Origin: Collybiopsis luxurians FD-317 M1
Taxonomy: Eukaryota; Basidiomycota; Agaricomycetes; Agaricales; Omphalotaceae
Direction of reading: 5' to 3'
DNA length: 31,833 nucleotides
NCBI GenBank assembly: GCA_000827265.1
Contig: KN834773.1
Coordinates: forward strand, 70,399-102,231
The notes under the pieces were generated by a model. That model was not told where the DNA came from. It saw only the letters and a list, made by a program, of their open reading frames with translations, and ran no database searches. Made by a program: the position numbers and the translations under genes. Shown here one piece after another: positions 10,882 to 21,096 of the stretch. The number at the start of each line of letters is the position of its first letter. Within the stretch, counting starts at the first letter, position 1.

Positions 10882-11832
10882 CAAAGGAAGCGGAAACATG
10901 ATATCACATCGACGCGGGTTATGACTCTTGTACTGACCAAAAGCTTGACAAAATTTGGATATTCTGACGATGCAGGGGGCTCATTACAGACCGGTACGAC
11001 CACCCATTGATGAAAGTATGAAATTTAAAGTGACAACTTTTTATCCGTGCAACAGGCTAGAGATGACGCATGTAATGCGTATCAGACTACTTTCCCGCTC
11101 ATATACCACTGATCCCACCCCGCTTCTACTGTTGAGTGGGGCGCCACAGTACAGATCCAGGATTGGACGTTTACGTACGAGCCGAGCCGAGCGCGACGCG
11201 ACGCGTTTTTGATCCTGAAAGTAACAACGTGACTTCCACGCGTTCTCCATCGTGCATCGAACACGCCGAATTAATTTTGGGTTCCTTCAACAATCTCCGA
11301 CGCCTTTCTCGTTAAAGGGACGACCGTTCATGGAACTTTTCATAATGATTCAGGACCTCGATACAGCCCTAAGGCAATCATCTTGCCGCTGATAGGGGAT
11401 AATAGATAAGCAAGGGTGGGCTCGCTGCTTCTCTGATAGTAGCTGGAGCCTTTACGCGATACCTACATAGACACTCAGGAGGTCTCTATATCCTGGTCTG
11501 CCTGGCTATCGCGAGGAAGTTACCAAACTATGTGAGGTAACCGCGGCTTCATTTTCACTTAAAGGTCTGAGAGAAGATGATACACGCCCCTCCTGGCCCG
11601 TGAGCACTCCACTCCACTCTTCCTGCAGTTACTTCCCATCAGCAGCTGGTAGCTGGTTCTCTTCTACCTTCGTCCATCTCTACCTCTCACCTCGAGGAAA
11701 TTCCTTCAAGTTGAATTGACAAGTAAGTGATATCATCTATGACGAGTCGTCGAGTTTCTGAATGAACAGTTGAAGCAATTTTAGTCGCGAGGCAGTCGTG
11801 AGAGAAAACAAGGAAAATCTAGAAACTGAGAA
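10882..11832. other. Divergent promoter region, metallothionein and GH16
   Basis: No gene seen. It separates the minus-strand metallothionein from the plus-strand GH16 gene. A likely GH16 5'-UTR intron lies at 11723-11784 (GTAAGT..TTTTAG, 62 nt). Open frames near 10955-11264 overlap each other on both strands and show no domain. Confidence 0.55.
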
Positions 11833-13994
11833 ATGAACACGAAGCAACCCACTTTCTTTATTGCGAGCTCTGCATCGTCGATGGATCCAAACGGTTCCGA
11901 CTCTGAAATGGACGCGGCCGGTCTCAAACACACTCGACGAAGTGCTCCGCGCCAGAAAGGTTCACCGCTCTCCGACGGGATGCCTCGACCCCCTCCGTCT
12001 TCTTATACTTATCCTTTCCAAGCTTATCCCGGGAACCCCGACCCCGGCACCCCTCTCCCTTCTAATGGATATACTTACTCCCGGCGCTGGTCTTTAGAAA
12101 GTCTGTCCAACACAGGCACAGGCAGGAGGTCCTTGAACCTTTCAGAGGACTCACACTACGCTCCGAACTCACCTCCAGCTTCCGCCGCGCATGAATCGCT
12201 CCTGGGTCGACCTGTAGCTCCATTCATGTCTGACTCTAGCACCCAGAGTGGATCCCCTCGGAATACGCTGTACAGAAACTCTGCTGCGGCTACTATCACG
12301 AATAAGGGATCGACTCCCAACTTGCGTGATTCTTCGCGAACGGCTAGTACGATTTTCCGCGCGCCGTTCCAGTCTCCTGCGTCGAGAAATTCATCTAGTG
12401 TGTGGACTCCGCCAGTGTATCCCCAGTCGGTGGTAGGGGTGGAAGGAGCTTCCCCTGCGGGGTCAACTACTGCACTCAATCTCGCAGTTCCAAAAGGTGC
12501 GTATACATACACGTGTGGATAGACTATCCCGAAGGTTGATCACAGTTTTCTCCGCCCTTTTTTAAAGGAAAACCCCCGGTACCGTCTACTCTCCTTACCG
12601 AAAAACTCACCGAAGAAGATAAACCCTGGCTTGCAACTCATCAACCTCGCGAGCGCATATCCAAATTCATAACGTACTTTTGCATCCTCCTCGGTATCGC
12701 CGGCGCTGCACTCCTCGTCTTCTTCGACATCCGTTCCATCAACCTCCTTGACGAATCTAAACTCTGCGTCGTCTTCGAAGACGACTTTTCCTCCGGCTCC
12801 CTCGACACCTCTATCTGGAAACGCACCGTCGAAATGGGCGGGTTCGGGAACGGTGAATTCGAGATCATGACTAACAAGGACGAGAATCTCAAAATCCAAA
12901 ATGGGAACCTCTATCTTATCCCGACATTGACGAGCCAGGATATTGGGGCGGACAGTATCTTTAATGGGTATACGTATGATCTTGGGGACGATTGTACGAC
13001 GGATAACAAGACGGCGTGCAGTGTGACATCGGGAAATAATACAAATACGGTTATACCGCCCGTGCAGAGCGCGATGATCAGTACTAATGGGACGCATAGT
13101 ATAAAGTATGGGCGTGTACAGGTTCGGGCGAAGATCCCCAGGGGAGATTGGTTGTGGCCTGCGATATGGATGTTGCCGCAGGATAACACATATGGTCAGT
13201 GGCCTTTGAGTGGGGAGATTGATGTACGTTAGACAATGCACGCTTTTATTTCTGAAACGATCCGCTGACATTTCGCAGTTGATGGAAGCTAGAGGGAACG
13301 ACGCTTCCTATCCTGCTCAAGGATTCAATTTTGTTCGTTCAACATTAAACTATGCTCCTCTCCAAACCTTGCGCACTCAGATCTTTGGTTGGTGGTCTAT
13401 GAAACGGGGAGGATTTAATGACGGTAGGTGAAATAACCAGCTCTCTGAAAACACTTGAATATTTTCAACGTTAACCTTTATCTTCTCCGATTTTCCACAG
13501 ACTTCCACACCTACACCCTCGAATGGTCCCAGAACTTTATGCGTCTCTACGTCGACTCTCGTCTCCAAGCCATGCTCGACTTGTCCATTAAAAAAGAAAA
13601 AGACTCATTCTGGGAACTGGGCAAGTACCCTGCTGTGGCGCAAAACGGGCAGGGGGAGGAAGTTGCTGTACAGGATATTTGGACCAATGGGGATTGGAAT
13701 GCCCCCTTTGATCAAGAGTTTTACCTGATTCTGTCCCTTGCGGCTGGCGGGACGTCAGGGTGGTTCCCAGATAACGTTGGAGGAAAGATGTGGACGGATG
13801 GAGATCCAAAGGCGATGTATGATTTTGCCAAGGCGCAGGTGAGTGTTTCCTTTTCGAATTTGCGTCTGGCCGTCTCATTCATGGTCTGTTCTCTTTCCTT
13901 GACTATGAAGAGCACCTGGAGTGCAACGTGGCCATCGAGCGAGGACGATCGGGCGATGAGGGTTGATTGGGTCAAGATGTGGAAGATGTGTTGA
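11833..13994 (+). CDS. GH16 beta-glucanase-like protein, type II membrane anchored
   Basis: Five exons: 11833-12496, 12568-13223, 13279-13423, 13501-13838 and 13911-13994; 628 aa, all joins in phase. The first intron uses an AAG acceptor. Residues 1-220 are Ser/Pro-rich and probably cytosolic. A single transmembrane helix (about 255-274, FITYFCILLGIAGAALLVFF) follows, then the extracytoplasmic GH16 fold. The catalytic motif E438-I-D440-L-M-E443 is intact, with E438 as nucleophile and E443 as acid/base; an intron falls between D440 and L441. GDWLWPAIWMLP and the C-terminal WPSSEDDRAMRVDWVKMW resemble the beta-1,3-glucanase / glucan-recognition branch, not Kre6/Skn1, although the membrane topology is Kre6-like. 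A role in cell-wall beta-glucan processing or branching is inferred. Lack of a secretion signal argues against an exported digestive enzyme. Confidence 0.93.
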
Positions 13995-14747
13995 GATCAA
14001 CGCAGTTCCTTCCTCTCGTCTCAGCTATATATATACTCTACACATTGATCTCTTTCTGTAGACATACGGGACAGGACAAGACCCGACTTCACTACCACCA
14101 CCACGACATACCTATACTTATTCCTTATGATTTCTTCGGTACGGTACTGTACTTGTTTCTTGCCTTCCGCATCAGACGCACCGCCTAGCAGTCATATATT
14201 GCTCTTCTTGGTTTTACTTATTTTAGGCTCCTGCGTTACATATTTCCTATCATTTATGTTGAGGAATGCATGTAAAGGCGTATGGCATCTGAATTATTGA
14301 GTCGAGACCGTCGTGCCAAAGGGTTGCCAGAGGATGTCACCGAGGCATGGATATCTGTCAATGACCTCATGATTAGAAATAATTGCGACTGCCATTCCTG
14401 CGGGAGATGTGCGAGAGTATGTTTGCTGGCGAAATCACCTCGAGTACTGATATATGGAAAGCTCCGCTCAGGTATTTTTGGATCAGATGATTTCAATGTT
14501 TGATAGAACAGGCGGATGAGAGTCATACTAGAGATATCATTAGAGCACACAACAATTGTGATATGTAGGTTGTATAGGTGAGTAACGTTCATCAGGGACT
14601 TCCTAGATGACTATGACTTGAACAATCAATGTCCTGCTCCATAGACAGCAAGACAGCAATCTAAGCTGTGTTAATCGACCAAAAACCGCCGTTTCAAACC
14701 ATGCGATTGACCGACGCTTAATATCCATGCAGTACATGTCACCGGCA
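13995..14747. other. Convergent 3' intergenic region
   Basis: Lies between the convergent GH16 and Yar1-like genes and should hold both 3' UTRs. Overlapping open frames on both strands (for example 14254-14592 minus) have no recognisable domain. No gene supported. Confidence 0.6.
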
Positions 14748-15408
14748 TTATGATGTGCTTCCGCCACTAGTAGTTGTGTTGGTCCCACTAGTGCTGATGG
14801 TCATTTTCGCGACCTGCCCATCCGCATCCTGTATCTCAACTTCAACATCTTGCCCCGGATCAACAGTATCCGAGTCCTCAACATCCTCGGTTCCGTTTTC
14901 CTCCGTCACGGATTCCAAATTCATCACCTCGACCAACCATTTAGCGCCTTCCTGCCATCCAGCCAGTTCCGCTTCAGCAAGAGGGGAATGGCCTGCAGAA
15001 TTTTTAATGTCAATCAGGTTGACTCCAGGCCCATTTGAGAAAAGCACGAGCTCCTTGGCGATGGACAGATGCGAATTCAACGTTGCCCAGTGTAAGGGTG
15101 TCGAGCCTGCGCTGTTTTGCGCTGATAATAGCGATGGAGATATGAGAGGCAGCAGGAATTTGAGAAGATCTATGATACGTCTTTGTGTTATTTAATTTTC
15201 CCATTTGAACACATCGAAGTCAACAGTTAGACTCACCTGCATGACCATTGCCACTGATCATATGTAGAACTGAGTTGTTATTGGCATCTCGAATTTCAGA
15301 AAGAGATTCTGTGCCAAATTTTGAAACATATTCCTGTACTTCTTCGAGATCTCCATAACGACAGGAAAGAAATACGTCTTCCTTCTCTTCCTCTGAAGGA
15401 ACTGGCAT
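14748..15408 (-). CDS. Yar1-like ankyrin-repeat protein, ribosomal protein S3 chaperone
   Basis: Two exons on the minus strand: 15408-15237 and 15169-14748, 67-nt intron (GTGAGT..ATAG), 197 aa. Start chosen at MPVPSEEEKEDVFLSCRYGD because the ankyrin fold begins at once; an in-frame extension of 26 residues upstream is possible but hydrophobic and unlike the family. Two to three ankyrin repeats span about residues 8-135, with NSVLHMISGNGHA and GSTPLHWATLNSH as the clearest TPLH-type turns. The C-terminal ~50 residues are acidic (ENGTEDVEDSD). Length (yeast Yar1 is 200 aa), repeat count and acidic tail match Yar1, which binds newly made Rps3 and escorts it to the nucleus for 40S assembly. Function is inferred from that similarity. 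Its start is 592 bp from the divergent membrane-protein gene. Confidence 0.82.
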
Positions 15409-16000
15409 CGATTTTCGAGCGTAAAAGGTCAAAACGGGAAACCGAAATTTTTGAATAATTATAACCACGTGAATCGCATGTGACATCGCCGCTTCCGCCC
15501 AGCCGACGAGTCCGTCTGACTTTCAATTGACTGTGGCACTGGATACCTCCGGCCTCGGTCTCCTGCTACTCGCGGGTTTGTTCGCCACCAATAGCTCCGG
15601 TTTCAGCTGTGTTATGGGTCCAAAGGAGGTCCGTCCCAGCGCTAACCGGCGAAAGCCAAGGTTCAAACACAGATCCTATGTTTGACATTCGCCCCTGCTA
15701 GCCTCTGATACCCCAGTACTTTGATGATGGAGATGCCATGTGCTCCTCCAGAACGCCCTGAATGGTCCCGGTGTAAGCACGTCGTCGGTTGATGGAAGCT
15801 CCTGCTAAATATTAATCAAACGCTTTACGCCGCACAGCACATGGGGAAAAAGATGTTTTCCATATAATGGTAATGTCCCAACTTATTTCCTCCCCTTGGT
15901 TTGGCCTGCTGACACTGCTTTGGCAACATCTAATTAACGGTTGGAAAGTGACATTCCTCGCCGGTTCGAGCTTCCCTCCCTTTACCTCGACGTTGTTGCC
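15409..16000. other. Shared divergent promoter region
   Basis: Separates the Yar1-like gene (minus) from the membrane-protein gene (plus). No independent gene is seen and no strong TATA box stands out. Confidence 0.55.
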
Positions 16001-18102
16001 ATGTCCCATACAACACCCGCGAGTTTTCTAGTATGGTCGTGGCTCTCTTGCATGGTATCTCTGCTGCTGGACTGCCTGCCTCACTCTCGACTGATCGCTT
16101 TACCAGCTTGGTATATTCCTGATCTACCACCTTTGGTCATTCGACAGATTCAAGTGCCTAAGGTCCGTAAAGACGTTATCATCAAGTCGTGCAATCGTTT
16201 ATAATCGTCTAGATGGAATAATGGACCATATTCCGGAGCCTTCAAGAGAATTATGACCGTGAGTCTCCCCCACCTGCCTTATCAATGGCCCTCGCTTACA
16301 CTCCTTTTCAGTACTCGTATCTTCTGAGCGTGCCGTTAATAATAGCGTATGCGGTGGGGTTCGCGGTCATCAAGTATAAAGAGGGGTATATTCAGCTACC
16401 GTTTGTAGGGAGTGAGTACTCGTAGGCTGTTAGTATTGCATGATGAATTTCTGATCGTATTGCACTAGTAATTCCAAAGCCATACGAGCTCTGGACCCCA
16501 ACTGAGCGTTCCGCCATCTTTCCGCTGACCTTATGTTTCTCCCTCGCCTGGTCGCTCGAAATGTACGTGGCCATGCCCATTGCTCTTCTCGTCCCGACTC
16601 AATCTTGCTATCTCCTCGTAGGGTGACCCATTTGGAAGGTGCGTCATTGTTAGATAAAAATAGTCTCTCAAAACTAACTTTTCCCCGTAGAGCTATGTTT
16701 CTGGCTGTTCCTCGTCAATGCCAAAGCCAACGGTCAAGACTGGTTTCGTAGCTATTATTTCAGAACATGGATGGTGGGATCTTTAGTCGCCGTCATATAT
16801 ATGCCCCTGGTGGCGATATTTACCCGCCACGACCCATATAAGGTGAGTTGCAACTTGCGTATCAAATCATTCTGTATGCTTAGATATATCTGTGATATCA
16901 GAACGAGGCATTTACTTTCCTCGCAGGGAGCCTGGGAAGTCTCTCTCTCACAGTATGGTTTATGCCCATCCTGCAAGTCACACTATCATGCGGGAAAGCG
17001 AGAATTTCCACTAACAACTTCTCTACAGATGGACTTTCCCAGGATTTTTGAACAACTTGGTTAGTTGCAAGTTTAACTCGGTTCATGGCATCTGACCCCT
17101 CTATCTCTCTACTAGAGATCTGAAGGAGTTGATAGTGGCACAATTGTCAGGCTAACCAAGTTCCATGAATTGAATGTGCGTCGCAACTACGACCTTCCTT
17201 TCAGTTCCCACTAATAATATCTTGGCAATCTAGACCATTCGAATCATATTCCGATATCTGTTCACTGTCCCGTTTCTCGTTCTCGGTGTTGACGGCATCC
17301 GACCACACCAGCACATCAACTCAAACTATTTCTGGACAGGTATGCGATACGCAATGATAGATCTCATCCTTCGGGCGTAGAAATTGACTTGCAACCTCTT
17401 TAGATTTACTGACAGCCCTCGCTGGAGTGGGTTGTGTCGTATCTTCCGGAATCACTCTCGTTGTGAGCAGTCTTATATCCGCCTAAATGCCACTACACCT
17501 ACTGACCTGTCATTCATACTACAGATCTTTTTCCCTCGCTCAGTGGAGGGTGAAATCGCGGCACGGGACGCATCCACTGAAAAGAAACGACTGCGGTCCA
17601 GTACTCGGGCTACAGATTTCGGAGCTTCAATGTCAGAATACAGACCCTCATATAACGTCCCCTCATACACCTCCCACGCGAAGACGCACTATTCACTGTA
17701 TAGTCACGATCTCGCTGCATCAACTCATGAACTTTCTTTAACACCCTTGTCTGAGGAGGATAAAGCAGCTTCTGGGGAAGAGTATGCTCTTGATGAATTA
17801 CACCGGACTAGTCCACCGGCAATACGACCGAACCGTAAACGCGGAGACGATGTCGAGCTAGGCGGGATTGGACCCCTACCGCCTGGGGAAGTTCTTACAG
17901 AAGCAAATCTTTCAAAACATAATATTCGATCGTCTGTCAACCCCATTATCCATTCGTACACATCACCCATCAGTGCGTCTTTCTTTCCCTTTTTTTTTTT
18001 CTTCCTTTTGATATTGACGCTCTGCTTCTAGACATGGTTTACACTGGCAACGTCAGATCAGAATCGTCGAGATTAACTTTCACCAAGCGGCCGTTCATGT
18101 AG
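16001..18102 (+). CDS. Multi-pass (about 7-8 TM) membrane protein, unknown function
   Basis: Fourteen exons: 16001-16054, 16107-16162, 16213-16258, 16312-16411, 16469-16562, 16622-16638, 16691-16842, 16902-16972, 17029-17059, 17116-17175, 17234-17339, 17404-17462, 17525-17972 and 18032-18102; 454 aa. Phase is kept at every join. The seventh-to-last coding gap, 16973-17028, is a GC-AG intron (GCAAGT). Exon 6 is only 17 nt. The first ~280 residues hold seven or eight hydrophobic helices, the first being FLVWSWLSCMLGIFLIYHLW, joined by short loops (WNNGPYSGAFKRIMT; ELCFWLFLVNA). The remaining ~170 residues are hydrophilic, Ser-rich and charged, a likely cytosolic tail. The topology resembles a receptor or scaffold of the plasma membrane, but I recognise no named family or catalytic motif. 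Exons 1-2 were fixed by requiring phase into WNNGPYSG and are the least certain part. Confidence 0.85.
16973..17028 (+). other. GC-AG intron in the membrane-protein gene
   Basis: Donor GCAAGT, branch CTAAC and acceptor CTACAG, 56 nt. The GC donor is the only choice that keeps phase and gives PILWTFPGFL across the join; the nearby GT (16977) shifts the frame. Confidence 0.75.
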
Positions 18103-21047
18103 AAAGCGCATAAGCAATCTACATAACGTAGCATAGCGCGGAGCCGGTACGACGAGTGGGCTCGTTAATGATCAATCGACATTTCCAGTCGATTTTGTAT
18201 TAACTCGAGATTTTGATTGAAATATTATTATATATATTCAAAGTTGATATCAACAGCTATCGCCTTTTCCAAAATCAGTGGAAGAATTTAAAGTACGTAT
18301 AAGTACCAAGGGAAGTACCGTCACTTAATTTTTATGTTAGTAAAGCTATAATTATCGTAATTGAATGAAAATAGTACCAAGCTTAGCTTGGTTCGTATCT
18401 ACAGCTATCCCCAATATCCCTCTATGTCACGGTATCAATTGTTCCTGTTTTTTTATCTCGCTGTACTCACAGCCTGGAAATTCGGGTCCCTTAAAGAGTC
18501 TTCACCATCAGACACATTTCAGGAAGTATGTCGCAGTCGACGTAGATGTACAGGTGAATTCTCAGCTTGTGCAGAACGGAAGTATCACATTCACAATTCC
18601 CGTTCTCGATTCTTTTCAGCAGCTTGAGCAATTCCACGGTGTTACCTCCAGTACCCAGCAACATCTTCCAATCCGTACCACATATACAACTTGGAATTTG
18701 CAACTTGCTTCCTAGCTTCCATCTGTTCTGAAATAAAGTGCAATAAGTATATTCTAGTCAATCTTCGAAATCACTTTCCCACATACGGATACCAAAGTGC
18801 ATCCTTGTCGCAACCAAACATCAAATATAGCATCGGGTATCCAACATCTCCGTGATATACACATCTGCCCTTCGCCCTTGCTGAACGTTTCGTAACGATT
18901 CCAATGTCTTGCCATATATCGAGTCTATGAATACCTGCGTCAACGACGATTTTGATCCTATTTTGTTGGCATTTGAATTTTGGAATATATTCGACGTGTT
19001 CGAAACGATGTTCGTACTGGAGCGGGAGGAATCGCGATGAAGACCGAGAGCATGGACGGGACAGATGATGCTAACAGGCATGGGGCGGATCTGCTTTGTA
19101 GGTTGCTCAATCGCTTGCGAGCTTTGTCTGGCCTTCAGGGATTTGAGTGATTATATGCAGGTACTTCGCTGCCGCTCTCTGGCACTACGATGGAATTGAA
19201 AATCATCAACATTGGGTGATAGTTACCTGCAGATATTCATACGTTTGAGAAGATAAATGAAACTGTTTCAAGACTTTTAGAGGGAAGAACTCACTTGATT
19301 AGGCCAGCTGGGAGTCTGGCACTTTCCAGACTAATGATGAGCCCAGGCGTACGAATAACTCGTCAATAAAGTCATGTTGCATCGCGATCTCTCTACTTGT
19401 GCGCGATTCACATGCCGGTAAACCTAGAACTGCCACCAGAACCCGCCCTAGTATGGGTGCCCCCGGTTTGAAGGGCTCCTACGATAGATTTTGTGCACAA
19501 ATTGACTGGCTGGTCGCAAATATCTGAATCAAATCTCTATCGGGAAGACAACGAAGGTCTTTTGGCTAATCGATGAACCCTTGTTTATATGAGATAGCGA
19601 TGCGAGCATTGGCAGTTTCAAAACGCACGGCTCCTGCGCTTCAGCATCCTCATTCAATCGAGCCCCTGTGGTTATTCTTGTCATTGACGATACGGGAAAG
19701 CGCATCTTATAGCTTTGTCATCGGGCCTGGACGGAGCAGGGACCGATAAATACATAAATCACAAGTTTTAAATTTTTTGGATTTGCCCTGTAGTTGCCCC
19801 GCACAAGGCTTTAAGCTATGAGGGGATTTCTAAATCATGCTTCGAATGTTCAGCGCAGCACATCAAGCTCAAAAATCTACTGTAGATTGCGGTGGCTTGA
19901 AATTACGTAGTGATAGCCTCTACCCTGCTTAAGAGGCAAAGCGTATTATTCGGAGGCGCTTTAGGTTTGTATTAACGCACGCTCAAAGCACGCTTAAATC
20001 GCTTCTTCGGCTACTAGAAGTCCTAAGTTGCGGTTCAGAACTGTTCACACGAACGCACCATTCATTCACCGTAGTAGAGTTTCTGGAGGTACTAGTAGCG
20101 GGTTGAACCTTCTAATCTGACTCGTAGTCACCCTGTCAGTAAAGCCGCTACGGAGTTACATTGGTGACAAGATTGACACTATCACACCCGCAAATTCGGC
20201 AACTTCGGCTCTAAGTTCATTAACGCTTCTATAAGCAATTTGGAAAAATAGCCCCAGAAAATTTTCTAATAGTGGCCAGTTCATAACTGAAAATACACTA
20301 TCATAAGCAAGGGTTGCAAGTGCAACCAAGGTGCCACCACAGGGCAACTCTTCAACTTCGACCGACTTACTTCCGCTCAGAAATAATGGCCATCTCGGAA
20401 GACTATCCTCTTATACCTATCGAGATCTTCATGGCCAAAATTTTTCTATTTTTCTCGCCCTGAGCAAAGCCCCCAAGACGACAAATATCGGAATCGACAA
20501 CTTTGTTGGCTCGGCAGCTGAAATTGCCGACATTGTTCCGAGAAAGCCTAGGAGAAGCCGCAACTCCGAATTTTCTGCCTATCTCCTTACGCACTAGATC
20601 TAGACGGTAATCTCTGTTTTGCGTCCATATAATATAAGGAAGGACAACGTTCACATGTTTATATATGTGCGGCTCCGAGTCCGTTCCAAAGGGCATCGAT
20701 GAAAAAAGGCATTGAAGTCCAAAAGAAAGGTATACCACGACCATCGTAGGGTATCCTAATATGGCATGTGAGCTGTGGAATGAAATCATATATGGGGTGT
20801 CGCTGACACCGAAAGATGTGTCTTGTCTGCGCTACGAAGCAGTTTCTAGATAGTAAACGGTATAAACGGGTTTCGAGGCAGTGTGAATCACAAGATCCTA
20901 GTACCGTGAAAGGGCATATACCCAACAAATGCAGGAGGCCCGGGGGAAGGTGTGGGAGAGGTCAATTACTCGCCTGGAACATAGTTTAGCCAAGCCCATG
21001 TGAACGGACACTTTCTAACAGAGGATGCGTAAGAGAGCTTCGAACTC
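18103..21047. other. Gene-poor region with unresolved minus-strand open stretches
   Basis: About 3 kb without a gene I can support. On the minus strand, 19609-19076 shows open stretches with plausible donors and acceptors in phase (for example 19479-19324, then 19262-19227, then 19184 onward), and 19037-18744 is open in one frame. However, a second frame across 19360-19291 joins equally well, so no single model can be defended. Other open frames (20156-20347 minus, 20331-20597 plus, 18365-18715 plus) have no recognisable domain. It may hold a diverged or decayed gene. Confidence 0.4.
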
Positions 21048-21055
21048 TATTTAAG
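21048..21055 (+). promoter_or_regulatory. TATA-like box of the P450 gene
   Basis: TATTTAAG, 42 bp before the chosen ATG at 21097. The spacing implies a very short leader. Confidence 0.45.
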
Positions 21056-21096
21056 GGTCAGACCAAATTTTGACGGCCCATCCCTCTTATCTCACA

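Noticed and set aside
14282..14503. Plus-strand frame containing CDCHSCGRCARVC, a possible zinc-binding segment
   Set aside because: The cysteines are isolated in a 73-codon frame located in a convergent 3' UTR region, with no matching upstream exon.
20156..20347. Minus-strand hydrophobic 63-codon open frame
   Set aside because: Looks protein-like but has no family match I recognise and no splice partners that keep phase.
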